NCBI RefSeq assembly: GCF_900119895.1 | Contig: NZ_FQLR01000003.1 | Span: forward strand, 1 to 64,000 | Source: Collinsella phocaeensis | GTDB lineage: Bacteria > Actinomycetota > Coriobacteriia > Coriobacteriales > Coriobacteriaceae | DNA: 64,000 nucleotides | Direction of reading: 5' to 3' | In this document: positions 35,689-44,443 of the stretch, one piece after another | Numbering within the stretch: position 1 is the first letter of the stretch | Layout: every line of letters begins with the position of its first letter | Made by a program: the position numbers and the translations under genes | Notes under the pieces: model-generated | What the model saw: only the letters and a program-made list of their open reading frames with translations | The model's database searches: none | What the model was told of the DNA's origin: nothing

Positions 35689-35990
35689 AAAAAACCGCCC
35701 TGGGGCGATCGTGCTCTCGCACTGCCCAAGGACGGCTGTAGTTACCGCGGTACCACCTTGATTGGCTGCCGGCTGTCTGCCCGGCATGCCCTCTTTTGCC
35801 TGATGTCGCGCAGGCGCGCGGCTTCCCTACTCAGCTCGCGTGCGGCCGCGCCGCAGGGGCGCGAACGAGCCGTTCAGGTCGCTGCTCGGGAGTGAACTCG
35901 GATCTCGTCGCCGCAGACGGGCTCTCAGCCGGTGGCCCGTCCTCTCTGCGCGGCGACACGTCGAGGTCCGACCTCTCCGTCATCGCATCG
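35689..35990 (-). ncRNA. T-box riboswitch, phenylalanine specifier
   Basis: The T-box core AAGGTGGTACCGCGGTAAC is at 35741-35759 (minus strand). Downstream, GCCGTCCTTGGGC and GCCCCAGGGCGG form a terminator followed by six T (35689-35736). Upstream, stem I has an AGAGAGGA stretch and the specifier candidate TTC at 35894-35896 (GAGTTCACTCC), a Phe codon matching the pheS-pheT genes it precedes. Uncharged tRNA-Phe should stabilise the antiterminator and switch the operon on. Confidence 0.93.
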
Positions 35991-35996
35991 GTCGAC

Positions 35997-36027
35997 ATGA
36001 TAGCACAGCCGCGCGGCAGGGGCGCAA
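35997..36027 (-). promoter_or_regulatory. Extended -10 promoter of the pheST T-box
   Basis: TGCTATCAT is a perfect extended -10 (TATCAT at 35997-36002). A weak TTGCGC lies 19 bp further up. Transcription would start near 35990, at the 5' end of stem I. Confidence 0.7.
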
Positions 36028-36049
36028 GTTCGCCCCGGCACCGAGCGCG

Positions 36050-36140
36050 TGCCAAAAGGGACAGGCCCTTGCCAAAAGGGACGTACCCTAACGGCACGGC
36101 TGAACGTTCGGCGTGCCGTTAGGGTACGTCCCTCTTGGCA
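36050..36140. repeat. Giant near-perfect hairpin repeat with a partial tandem arm
   Basis: Positions 36070-36097 and 36113-36140 are 28-base arms with a single mismatch (they begin TGCCAAAAGGGACGTACCC and end GGGTACGTCCCTCTTGGCA), around a 15-nt loop containing GAACGTTC. Just before it, GTGCCAAAAGGGACAGG (36050-36066) repeats the arm start and carries the GGGACAGG core of the smaller repeats. A short relative is at 57696. Both strands could fold. It lies upstream of the M32 gene. Confidence 0.85.
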
Positions 36141-36226
36141 CGGCGCCGGCGTGCCGCGGGTTCGCTTCCGGCCGACGCATGGGTACACTGGGATGCAGCA
36201 CGCAAACTCGATACCGAGGAGGACCC

Positions 36227-37744
36227 ATGGCAGATACCGATCAGCTCGCGCAGCGCCTGGAAGCGCTCGAGAACAAGCTCTGGACCCGTTCCTACCTGAT
36301 GAAGATCGCCGAGTTCGACGGTGCCACGATCGCCCCCGAAAACGGCGCGGCGGCGCGCGGGGAGGCCATGGCGGCGCTCGCCGGGGAACACCACGAGCTG
36401 CTCTGCAACGAAGACGCCGTCGATCTCGTGAGCGGCCTCGAGGACGCCGTCGCATCCGGTGCCGTCGCCGACCCCAAGATCGCCGCCGAGGTGCGCACCC
36501 TCGCTCGCGACCAGCGCGAGGCGCGCGCGTTCCCCACCGAGGAGGTCGAGGCCTGGAGCCGTCTCACCTGCGAGGCGGACGCCGTGTGGCACAAAGCCAA
36601 GGTGGCGAACGACTGGGCGAGCTTCGAGCCCTATGTCGACCGCATCGTCGAAGCGCTCAAGCGCCAGGCGGCCTACCTGGACAACACCCGCGACCCGTAC
36701 GACGTGTGGCTCGATCAGTACGAGCGCGGCATGGACGCGGCGGCGTTCGACCGCTTCTTCGCCCAGGTCCGCGAGACCGTGGTCCCGCTCGTCCATGCCA
36801 TCGGCGAGCGCGGCGAGCAGCCGGACGCTGCCTTCCTCACCGCGCATGTCGACGAGGCGCGCCAGCGCGCGCTCTCCTTCGACCTCATGAAGCTCGTGGG
36901 GCTCGACCTCGCCGACACGTGCCTCGCCTTCACCGAGCACCCCTTCTCCGAGGGCTTCGCGGTGGGCGACGCGCGCGTGGCGACGCACATCTACGAGGAC
37001 AACCTCATGTCCAACGTCTACTCGATCATCCATGAGGCCGGGCACGCCGCTTACGAGCTGGGCGTCGACCCCGCCTACGCGCGCACGTGCCTCGAGGGCG
37101 GCACCTCCATGGGCATCCACGAGAGCCAGAGCCGGTTCTTCGAGAACACCGTGGGGCGCAGCCGCGCCTTCATGGGGCCGCTGCTCTCCCTGCTGCGCCG
37201 CCATGCGCCCGAGGTATACGGCGACGTGGACGAGAATGCGCTCTACCGCGCGGTGAACATCGCCACGCCGTCCCTGGTCCGCACCGAGGCCGATGAGCTC
37301 ACCTACCCGTTGCACATCATGATCCGCTACGAGATCGAGCGGAAGCTGTTCGCCGGCGAGGCGGCCGCCAAGGACGTGCCGGGGCTCTGGCGCGACCTGA
37401 CCCGCAGCTACCTGGGCCTCGAGGTCCCCAACGACACCCTGGGCGCGCTCCAGGACACGCACTGGAGCGGCGGCAGCTTCGGCTACTTCCCCACCTACGC
37501 CCTGGGCAGCGCCTACGACGCGCAGCTCATCCCGGCCATGGAGCGCGACGGCGTCGACCTCGCAGGCGCCTGCGCGTCGGGCGACCTCGCGGCCGTGCGC
37601 GCCTGGCTCAAGGAGAAGATCTGGCGCTGGGGCCGCGGCAAGGACGCCCCCGAGCTCATCCTCGGCGCATGCGGCGCGCCCTTCGATGCGACGTTCTACT
37701 GCGATTACCTGTCCGATAAGTTCAGCGCGCTCTACGGCCTGTAG
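36227..37744 (+). CDS. M32-family metallocarboxypeptidase
   Basis: A 505-residue zinc carboxypeptidase of the Taq type, releasing C-terminal residues from cytosolic peptides. The HEAGH zinc motif is at 269-273 (SIIHEAGHAAYELG); a downstream Glu in GIHESQSRFFENTVGR is the likely third ligand, and GTSMGIHESQSRFFE and IRYEIERKLF are family signatures. GAGGA precedes the ATG at 36227; the frame is open upstream through the repeat hairpin but without a start signal. It is a lone plus-strand gene; TACACT at about 36184 with TTCGCT 17 bp before may be its promoter. Confidence 0.93.
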   Translation: MADTDQLAQRLEALENKLWTRSYLMKIAEFDGATIAPENGAAARGEAMAALAGEHHELLCNEDAVDLVSGLEDAVASGAVADPKIAAEVRTLARDQREARAFPTEEVEAWSRLTCEADAVWHKAKVANDWASFEPYVDRIVEALKRQAAYLDNTRDPYDVWLDQYERGMDAAAFDRFFAQVRETVVPLVHAIGERGEQPDAAFLTAHVDEARQRALSFDLMKLVGLDLADTCLAFTEHPFSEGFAVGDARVATHIYEDNLMSNVYSIIHEAGHAAYELGVDPAYARTCLEGGTSMGIHESQSRFFENTVGRSRAFMGPLLSLLRRHAPEVYGDVDENALYRAVNIATPSLVRTEADELTYPLHIMIRYEIERKLFAGEAAAKDVPGLWRDLTRSYLGLEVPNDTLGALQDTHWSGGSFGYFPTYALGSAYDAQLIPAMERDGVDLAGACASGDLAAVRAWLKEKIWRWGRGKDAPELILGACGAPFDATFYCDYLSDKFSALYGL

Positions 37745-37847
37745 GCGACGGATGTCCATGCCCCTCGCGGCCGGGGCGCGCAGGCGCATCCCGGCTGCGA
37801 GGGCTTTCATCCGGCCGGGGCGCGCACGCCCTCTGACCGGTAAACGA

Positions 37848-37885
37848 AAGGCGGCGCGCCCGTTATCGGGGCGCGCCGCCTTTTC
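37848..37885. terminator. Bidirectional terminator, M32 peptidase / DUF4012 gene
   Basis: AAAGGCGGCGCGCCCG and GGGGCGCGCCGCCTTTT form a long stem with a 5-nt loop, with A and T runs on both sides, between two convergent genes. Confidence 0.9.
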
Positions 37886-37935
37886 GTATGCATCCGTCCG
37901 TCCCGCCGCGGCGCCTGACGCCACGGGGCCGAGCG

Positions 37936-40143
37936 CTAGAGCTGCTCGGCAGCCTCGCCCGTGCGGGCGGCCTCGGCCGTCGGGGTGACGCGGACCTCGA
38001 GGTCCTTGTCGGCGCCCTCGGCGGGGACCGTGACGGTGTAGGTGACCGTGATCTCCTCCTGCGGCATGAGGCGCATGTCGCCGAAGAGCACCTGCAGGCC
38101 ATTGTGGCTCGCCTCGGTGAGCTGGCCGGAGCTGCAGGTCACGTCGGAGATGGACCCACCCATCGGAGCGTAGAGGTACAAGCGGAGCATCTGCTGGGCC
38201 GGCGAGTCCGCGCCGCCGTTGTGCGCCTGCACGTAGGCCGGGAGGTTCTCGGCGTCCTCGAGGCTCATGTCGTTCTTCATGGTGACGGTCATGTTGTAGC
38301 TCACGGTGCCGCCGGCGTTCTTGAAGGAGCTGCCCTTCATGGCATCGAGGTTGAGGTACCAGTCGAGCTTCGAATAGCTGTAGTTGTTGACGTACACGCC
38401 CGTCTGCGGGTCGGAGGCGTCGGTGGGAAGCGCACCCGTGATGCCCGCGGCGTCGATGGCGTCCTCCTCCTGTTCGTTGGCCATCCACATGAGCAGACGG
38501 CCCTCGGAGGCGCCGCGCGACACGGCGGAGGCGAGCTTCGCGATGTCGATGTCGTCCAGGCCGCCGAGCAGCTTGTCGAAGGCGGCGTCGGCGACGGACG
38601 CGAAGACCGCGTCCTGCATATCGTTGTCGGCGGGGTAGTTCCAGTACACCTGGCTGAGCAGGGCCTGCGCGGCGTTGGTGCCGTCGACCTCCGTGCCGTC
38701 GATGGCCGTGACGCCGCCCGCCACCTGCAGGATGTACTGCAGGAAGGTCGGGTCGACCGCCACCACGCCGTCGATCTGCATGTCGTCGTGGTTAAGGCTC
38801 CAGAGCTTCGCCGCGAGCCAGGCGCCGCGCGGGAAGTCGGGGGTGAAGTAGGAGTCGCCGGAGGTGAAGTCCATCGTCGGCTCATACGGCTGGAAAAGGT
38901 TCATCTCCTCGTCGGAAATGGTGATCTGCGCGCGCAGGTCGGGATCGGCGACGTGCTGGACGCCCTCGAAGTCGCCGAGCGAGATGACGCCGTCGGTGAC
39001 GCTGAGCACGCCCGCGGAGCCCGCGAAGCCGCCCTGGGTGCGAATCTCGGCGTTGTTCTCGGCCGTGATCAGGTAGTTGCGCGTCGCGCCGCCGGCGCCG
39101 AGCATCTGGGGAAGCACGGGGGCGATCTTCTCGGACGTGCGCGCGGCGCCGTCGAGCGCCGCAAAGCCGCCCTTGGCGGTCTCGACCAGCTCGGTGACCT
39201 GCTCGATATGCGTGTCGCCGATAGCCTGGATGCGCTCGTTGGCCTCGATGAACACCGGGGCGGCGTCGGACAGGGACCCCACGAGCGCCTCGAGCGCACT
39301 CATGTTCACCGCGCTGTCGTGGAAGAGCTTGCCGGGAGTCGCGGCGGCGAGGCTCTCGCTGATGGGCAGGACGCCCCCGGACGAAACATCTGTGAGGGCA
39401 TCGACCATGGTGCGGGCTGCGGAGATGTCGCCGCCGATCACCGGGACGAACGCGGCGACGGTCCACAGCGGCGAGGACACCTCGCCCTGGATGGAGGAGC
39501 AGATCTCATCGAGGCTCTTCGCATCGGCGGGAAGCGTGGTGAAGTCGCCGGAGACGACCTTGTCTTTCACCGACGAGGCCAGGGCGATGGCCTCCTTGGC
39601 CTGGCTCTTGACCGAACGGGCGGAATTGAACAGCGCGAATCCGCCGGCACCGAGCGCGACGACGAGCACCGCGATGACGACCCCCACGATGACCCCGACG
39701 TTGCGCCGACGCTTTTCCCCGCGACGATGGCGATGGCGGACGAGCCCCTCGTCGTTCACGGACGCGTCGCCCTCGCCGTACGGGAGGTTGAAGTCGAAGA
39801 ACTCGGCCTTCTCGGTCTGCTGCTGATCCAGCGGGGGCAGCGGCGTGCCGCCGGCCTGGGGCGGACGGCGGCGGCCGGAAACCCCGGACGCGGGCGGGAC
39901 GGGCCTGCTCACGCCCTGGGCCGCACGCTGGTCGGGCGTGAGCGGACGCCCGCCGCCCGGCGTGCTGCTGGACCCGGGGCGGGCGCTGGCCGCCGCGGTG
40001 AACTCGAACGTGTCCATGCTCGCGCCCATCGGCGAGCGATTGCCCGCGAAGGACTGGCCGGGGGTATCGGTTTGACCGCCGGCGCCGAGCGGGCGATCGG
40101 TATTCCGCTCGGCGTCGCCGCCTTTGAAATGCCTGCCTGACAT
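37936..40143 (-). CDS. DUF4012 domain-containing membrane-anchored protein
   Basis: This 735-residue protein has a low-complexity Pro/Gly/Ser cytoplasmic N-terminus (1-140), a basic stretch (RHRHRRGEKRRR) and one membrane segment (NVGVIVGVVIAVLVVALGAGGFALF, about 148-172), then a large extracellular part. Segments such as RNYLITAENNAEIRTQGGFAGSAGVLSVTDGVISLGDFEGVQ and AAKLWSLNHDDMQIDGVVAVDPTFLQYILQVAGGV are typical of DUF4012. Function unknown; relatives lie in cell-envelope contexts. ATG 40143 follows GAGGAGG. A TATACT -10 is at 40193-40198, with the palindrome AGGCGCATCGCCT (40203-40215) beside it. Confidence 0.85.
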   Translation of the reverse strand: MSGRHFKGGDAERNTDRPLGAGGQTDTPGQSFAGNRSPMGASMDTFEFTAAASARPGSSSTPGGGRPLTPDQRAAQGVSRPVPPASGVSGRRRPPQAGGTPLPPLDQQQTEKAEFFDFNLPYGEGDASVNDEGLVRHRHRRGEKRRRNVGVIVGVVIAVLVVALGAGGFALFNSARSVKSQAKEAIALASSVKDKVVSGDFTTLPADAKSLDEICSSIQGEVSSPLWTVAAFVPVIGGDISAARTMVDALTDVSSGGVLPISESLAAATPGKLFHDSAVNMSALEALVGSLSDAAPVFIEANERIQAIGDTHIEQVTELVETAKGGFAALDGAARTSEKIAPVLPQMLGAGGATRNYLITAENNAEIRTQGGFAGSAGVLSVTDGVISLGDFEGVQHVADPDLRAQITISDEEMNLFQPYEPTMDFTSGDSYFTPDFPRGAWLAAKLWSLNHDDMQIDGVVAVDPTFLQYILQVAGGVTAIDGTEVDGTNAAQALLSQVYWNYPADNDMQDAVFASVADAAFDKLLGGLDDIDIAKLASAVSRGASEGRLLMWMANEQEEDAIDAAGITGALPTDASDPQTGVYVNNYSYSKLDWYLNLDAMKGSSFKNAGGTVSYNMTVTMKNDMSLEDAENLPAYVQAHNGGADSPAQQMLRLYLYAPMGGSISDVTCSSGQLTEASHNGLQVLFGDMRLMPQEEITVTYTVTVPAEGADKDLEVRVTPTAEAARTGEAAEQL

Positions 40144-40282
40144 AGGACCTCCTCGAAAGGGCTGCTCCTGTTTCTTCACATATCTGCAGAGCAGTATAGA
40201 GCAGGCGCATCGCCTACGCGTAAACTTCAGACGCTCTCTGCCCTGTTCCGCCGGCGCGCTGAACGCGCTGGGCAGGGGGATG

Positions 40283-40317
40283 AAAAAGAAGAAGGGCGCC
40301 GTACGGACGACGCCCTT
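40283..40317 (-). terminator. Terminator after the HtrA-type protease gene
   Basis: On the minus strand AAGGGCG and CGCCCTT pair around a 12-nt loop, followed by CTTCTTTTTC, about 105 bp beyond the protease stop. Confidence 0.75.
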
Positions 40318-40420
40318 CCCTATCGATTCTGTCGACACCCACTCCGCCCTCCGGCGGCGTGACGCCCCTTCAGCGCTTCCGATGCCTCGCAAGCGCTGAA
40401 AGCGGGCGCGAAACCCGGGC

Positions 40421-41815
40421 CTACTGACCCTGGCCCATCAGTTCCTGCAGGTAGCGAAGGATCTCCTCGTCCGTCAGGCCGCCGTTGCCGGTATCCTGCG
40501 AGACGTCCTCCTGCTCGGCTTGAAGCGCCTCATCGCTCCCAAGCTCCACCTCGACTTCGACCTCGTCCTTGCCGCGCACGACGGTCATGGTCACCTTGTC
40601 GCCCACCTCATGCTCGCGGAGCTCGATGATGAGCCCGTCGGCGGAGGCCACGGCATCGCCGTCGACCGCAGTGATGATGTCGCCCTTCTGAATGCCCGCC
40701 GCCGCGGCCGGACCGTCTGCGGTGATGTCGGACACGTACGCGCCCGCATCGACGGAAAGGCCGTTCTGGCGCGCGTTGAGCGCGTTGACGGTCGCAAGGC
40801 TCACGCCCAGGTACGGATGGACGGGCGTCTTGCCGTCGACGATCTGCTCGGCGATCTTGATCGCATAGTTCACGGGGATCGCGAAGCCGACGCCCGAGCT
40901 CGAGCCGGAATAGGACTCGATCACGGAGTTGATACCGATGAGCTCGCCCTTGTCGTTCACCAGGGCGCCGCCGGAGTTGCCGGGATTGATGGCGGCGTCG
41001 GTCTGGATCATGTTGGCGTAGATGGACGAGCCGCTGGTGCTCGGCAGCGCGGTGGAGCGATACAGCGCCGAGACGATGCCCGTCGACACCGACTGCTCGT
41101 TGCCGAAGGGGCTGCCGATAGCCATGACCCACTCGCCGACCGTCAGCGCATCGGAGTCACCGACCTCGATCGGGGTGAGGTTCGCAGAGGAGGCGTCCTT
41201 CACGCGGATGACCGCCAGGTCGCTCGATTCGTCGGAGCCGACGAGCTCCGCCTCCAGGCTCGTGCCGTCATCGAGCGTCACCACGATGTCGGTCGCACCC
41301 TCGATGACGTGGTAGTTGGTGAGGATGTTGCCATCGGTGTCGAGGATGACGCCGCTCCCGATGCTGCCCGAGCTCTCGTCCGACCCGCCCATCGCGAGAC
41401 CGGTGGACTCGATCGTGGTCGTGATGGAGACGACAGACGGCAGCGCCTTGGCCGAGACGACCTCCGGCAAGGTAGTGTCCTCGGTATCGATGCTGATGCT
41501 CTGCTGGGCAGCGTTGCTGGAAACGACCGAACCCTTATCGGAGTTGATGTCGAGGGCGCCCGTGAACACGAGGGCGACCATGAGCAGGCCGCCCGCGACG
41601 AGGCCGGCCAGCGCGCTCAGGAACACGGGGAGCTTCTTGGCGCGGGTCTTCACCACCGTGCGCGTCTCGCGACCGCATTCTCCCTGGCCCTGCGGGACAG
41701 GCGGAACCGGCGCATGGCGGGTCTCGGCCTGTGGCGTCGACTCGACCTGGACGCGCGGCGGCTGCCCCGCTCCGTCTTCCAGCCCATCGGGGCGCTGCGG
41801 TGTGTAATCGCTCAT
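40421..41815 (-). CDS. HtrA/DegP-type membrane-anchored serine protease with PDZ domain
   Basis: This 464-residue S1C protease degrades misfolded envelope proteins. A Pro-rich cytoplasmic N-terminus leads to one membrane segment (PVFLSALAGLVAGGLLMVALVF, 63-84). The catalytic triad is His169 (TNYHVIEG), Asp199 (SSDLAVIRV) and Ser281 (NPGNSGGAL). A PDZ domain follows (VSDITADGPAAAAGIQKGDIITAVDGDAV), with an acidic tail. The ATG at 41815 has AGGAA upstream. It stands alone between terminators; the 264-bp gap on its 5' side holds no other gene. Confidence 0.94.
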   Translation of the reverse strand: MSDYTPQRPDGLEDGAGQPPRVQVESTPQAETRHAPVPPVPQGQGECGRETRTVVKTRAKKLPVFLSALAGLVAGGLLMVALVFTGALDINSDKGSVVSSNAAQQSISIDTEDTTLPEVVSAKALPSVVSITTTIESTGLAMGGSDESSGSIGSGVILDTDGNILTNYHVIEGATDIVVTLDDGTSLEAELVGSDESSDLAVIRVKDASSANLTPIEVGDSDALTVGEWVMAIGSPFGNEQSVSTGIVSALYRSTALPSTSGSSIYANMIQTDAAINPGNSGGALVNDKGELIGINSVIESYSGSSSGVGFAIPVNYAIKIAEQIVDGKTPVHPYLGVSLATVNALNARQNGLSVDAGAYVSDITADGPAAAAGIQKGDIITAVDGDAVASADGLIIELREHEVGDKVTMTVVRGKDEVEVEVELGSDEALQAEQEDVSQDTGNGGLTDEEILRYLQELMGQGQ

Positions 41816-42050
41816 CTCGGTTCCTTTCCGTACGGTTCTGTCCCCAACGTTGTACCCCATTCGCCAGCATGCGGCAGCAGCGGATACGGAGTTTCAGTTT
41901 CTCTTAAGGGTGCTCAAGCCCACCGCCCGGGCAGCCCGGAGCATCGGCCAGGCGCTCCATCGCCCGCGGCCGGGGCGACAGGCGAAATCTCCGCGCCGGG
42001 GAGCCGCCCGCTGAGACGGCCTTGGCGTGGGGACGGCGGTACGCAACAAC

Positions 42051-42076
42051 ACGGGCGCCCCGCGGGGCGCCCGTGC
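42051..42076 (-). terminator. Terminator after the GlnR-like regulator gene
   Basis: ACGGGCGCCCCGCGGGGCGCCCGT is self-complementary and is followed on the minus strand by GTTGTTG, just beyond the regulator stop. Confidence 0.7.
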
Positions 42077-42079
42077 GCG

Positions 42080-42742
42080 TCAGCTCTTGAACAGGTAGCC
42101 GACTCCTCGAACCGTGGTGATGTGCCCGGCGATCTGGGGGCCCACCTTGGAGCGGATGCGGCGGATGTGCACGTCGACGGTTCGGGTGCCACCGCAGTAC
42201 TCGAATCCCCACACGCGATGCAGCAACACCTCGCGGCTGTAGGCGCGATTGGGGTGCGTCGCCAGGAAACTCAGGAGCGAGTACTCCATAAGCGTGAGGT
42301 CGACCGGGCTCTCGTCGAGATAGACCTGGTAGGTGGCGAGGTTGATCACGAGGTTATCGATGCGCAGCACGTCATCGACGGAGAATGCGTCCTCGTCGCC
42401 CAGCAGGCGCCGCACACGGACCTCGAGCTCCGTCTCACTCGCTCCCGAGCAGATGAAGTCGGCACGGGAATGCGACGGCATGCGCAGGGAAGACAGGGCG
42501 TCGTCGTCCGCGATCACGAGCAGCGGGATGCCCCCGCGCTCGTCAAGCCACTTCGCCATCTGCTCGATGCGGTCGTTGCGCAGGCCGTCTGCATCAAGGA
42601 TCAGAAGGTCGAAATCGCGCGTCGCCGTCGGGGAGTCGGGGGTCGCCGCCGCGACCTCGACGCCGAGGCTCTCCGTAAGGCTCCGGGCGAAGTCGAAATA
42701 GCGCGTCGTCCTCGCCATATACAGGACGGTCTTCTCTGACAT
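42080..42742 (-). CDS. GlnR-like orphan OmpR/PhoB-family response regulator
   Basis: A 220-residue regulator. The N-terminal receiver is atypical: an Asp is present in LLILDADGL, but the acidic pocket and conserved Lys are not evident, as in GlnR orphan regulators. The C-terminal winged helix VDLTLMEYSLLSFLATHPNRAYSREVLLHRVWGFEYCGGTRTVDVHIRRIRSKVG closely follows GlnR, especially WG-[FY]-[ED]-Y-[CF]-GGTRTVDVH. It lies directly downstream of glnA on the same strand with no histidine kinase nearby. A nitrogen-control role is inferred from both points. GAGGGGG precedes the ATG at 42742. Confidence 0.85.
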   Translation of the reverse strand: MSEKTVLYMARTTRYFDFARSLTESLGVEVAAATPDSPTATRDFDLLILDADGLRNDRIEQMAKWLDERGGIPLLVIADDDALSSLRMPSHSRADFICSGASETELEVRVRRLLGDEDAFSVDDVLRIDNLVINLATYQVYLDESPVDLTLMEYSLLSFLATHPNRAYSREVLLHRVWGFEYCGGTRTVDVHIRRIRSKVGPQIAGHITTVRGVGYLFKS

Positions 42743-42845
42743 GCTGCACCCCCTCATTTAGGTAATCATACCAAGCGCATGGCCTGTACGCGGCGAAAAC
42801 GTCGACCAGGCCGCAAAATGGAACAGTCGTAAAACATAGGACGCG

Positions 42846-42877
42846 CCCCGCCGTGCGCACCGCGGCGGGGCATGGGC
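42846..42877 (-). terminator. Terminator after glnA
   Basis: GCCCCGCCG and CGGCGGGGC pair around a 9-nt loop; the minus strand continues GCGTCCTATGTTTT. It partly separates glnA from the regulator gene 150 bp on. Confidence 0.65.
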
Positions 42878-42889
42878 GCCCTATCGCCG

Positions 42890-44230
42890 CTAGGAGTTCG
42901 CCAGGTACTGCTTGAGCTCCCATTCCGTCACGATGGAGGAGTACTTGCGCCACTCCGAGCGCTTCTTTTTGAGGAAGAATCCGTGGATGTGCTCGCCCAG
43001 CGCATCCTTCATGAACTCGGATCCCTCGAACACGTCGAGCGCCTCCTCGAGGCTGCGGGGCAGCGGCGCGCAGCCCATGGCGGTGAGCTCGTCGTCGTCC
43101 ATGGCCGCCGTGGCGGATTCGAGCTCGGGAGGGAGCTCGAGGCCGCGCGCGATGCCGTCGAGGCCCGCGGCGAGCGTCGCGGCGTTGACGAGATACGGAT
43201 TGGCCATGGGATCGGGGCTGCGCAGCTCGATACGGGTCGACAGGTGCTTGCCGGGCTTGTAGACCGGGATGCGGATCATCGCCGAGCGGTTGCGCAGGCC
43301 CCAGGTCGCATGCGTGGGCGTGGTTCCCTCGCCGGTGCAGAGACGCTTGTAGGAATTGACCGTGGGGCTGGTGATGGCGCTGATCTCGGCGGCGTGCGCG
43401 AGGATGCCCGCCATGTAGCTCTTCGCGGTAGGAGACAGGTGGTAGACGGGGTCGTCCGCTCCCCAGAAGACGTTGTTGCCGTCGCGGTCGAACAGCGACT
43501 GGTGCAGAAACATCGCGGAGGAAGCCTCGTCGGCAATGGGCTTGGGCATGAACGAGGCGTGAATACCAGCCTCGTAGGCTTCGAGACGGATGATGTGCTT
43601 CGCCGTCATGATCGCGTCGGACATGGTGAGGGCCTCGGCATGGCGCAGGGAGATGCCATGCTGAGAGTGACCCGAGCTATGGAAGGTGTACTCCACCGGC
43701 ACGCTCATCTTCTCAAGGGTGAGAACGGTCGAACGGCGCAGGTCGCGCGCGGAATCCGACGGCATGAGGTCGAAGTAGCCCACCTCGTCGAGCGGCTCGG
43801 GCGTATGCTCGTCCGGGAAATAGTAGAACTCCAGCTCCGCGCCCACGTTCATGATGAAGCCGGCCTCCTCGGCCCGGTAGAACATGCGGCGCAGGCATTC
43901 GCGGGAGTCGCCCGCGAACGGCTTGCGGTCCGGAGTGCAGATGTCGCAGAAGATTCGCGCGACGCCGTCCTGGTCGGGGCGCCACGGAAGCACCTGGAAC
44001 GTGGAAGGGTCCGGGAAGGCGAGCATGTCGGACTCCTCCGGGGCGGTAAACCCCTCGATGGCGGAGCCGTCGAAGCCGATGCCCTCGTCGAAGGCGACCT
44101 CCAGGTCTTCCGGCGCGATGGCGAAGCTTTTGAGGCGGCCGAGCACGTCGACGAACCACAGGCGGACGAAGCGGATGTTGCGCTCCTCGACGGTGCGGAG
44201 CACGAAGTCGATGTTCTGCTGCTGATCCAT
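42890..44230 (-). CDS. glnA: Glutamine synthetase, type I (alpha-like)
   Basis: A 446-residue enzyme condensing ammonia and glutamate with ATP. IRFVRLWFVDVLGRLKSFAI, the latch region FDGSAIEGF, NVGAELEFYYF, the HSSGHSQHGISLRH segment and the substrate loop KPGKHLSTRIELRSPDPMANPYL fit GS-I. No adenylylation-site NLY-type sequence is visible and the length fits the GS-I-alpha group, so feedback or transcriptional control is more likely than adenylylation. ATG 44230 has AAGGG at 8 nt. GTTTC/GAAAC boxes upstream suggest GlnR control. Confidence 0.96.
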   Translation of the reverse strand: MDQQQNIDFVLRTVEERNIRFVRLWFVDVLGRLKSFAIAPEDLEVAFDEGIGFDGSAIEGFTAPEESDMLAFPDPSTFQVLPWRPDQDGVARIFCDICTPDRKPFAGDSRECLRRMFYRAEEAGFIMNVGAELEFYYFPDEHTPEPLDEVGYFDLMPSDSARDLRRSTVLTLEKMSVPVEYTFHSSGHSQHGISLRHAEALTMSDAIMTAKHIIRLEAYEAGIHASFMPKPIADEASSAMFLHQSLFDRDGNNVFWGADDPVYHLSPTAKSYMAGILAHAAEISAITSPTVNSYKRLCTGEGTTPTHATWGLRNRSAMIRIPVYKPGKHLSTRIELRSPDPMANPYLVNAATLAAGLDGIARGLELPPELESATAAMDDDELTAMGCAPLPRSLEEALDVFEGSEFMKDALGEHIHGFFLKKKRSEWRKYSSIVTEWELKQYLANS

Positions 44231-44271
44231 GGGGGCACCCTTCACGATGCGCGAGCGCGCACGGTCATATC

Positions 44272-44314
44272 GTTACCCAGCGATTGTTCCATATCTTTGT
44301 TTCCGCATGGTTTC
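44272..44314 (-). promoter_or_regulatory. GlnR-like GAAAC boxes upstream of glnA
   Basis: On the minus strand two GAAAC pentamers are separated by exactly 6 nt (44299-44303 and 44310-44314), followed by GGAAC (44286-44290) and GTAAC (44272-44276) at wider spacing. Actinobacterial GlnR operators are built from GTnAC and GAAAC boxes spaced by 6. The first pair fits; the other two are off-register by 2-3 nt. Confidence 0.5.
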
Positions 44315-44365
44315 CCAAGCGCAACGGGCGGTGGACCCCCACGGCCCCATCGCCCCCTGCGCGCG

Positions 44366-44398
44366 AAAACGGCCGCCCGGGCATCGCCGGGCGGCCGT
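44366..44398 (-). terminator. Terminator after the feo operon
   Basis: ACGGCCGCCCGG and CCGGGCGGCCGT form a 12-bp stem with a 6-nt loop, followed on the minus strand by TTTTCGCG, 45 bp beyond the Cys-rich gene stop. Confidence 0.9.
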
Positions 44399-44443
44399 CA
44401 TGGAATTCGCCTCGCATCGGGAGCGTCGGCCCGAGCGCGAGCG

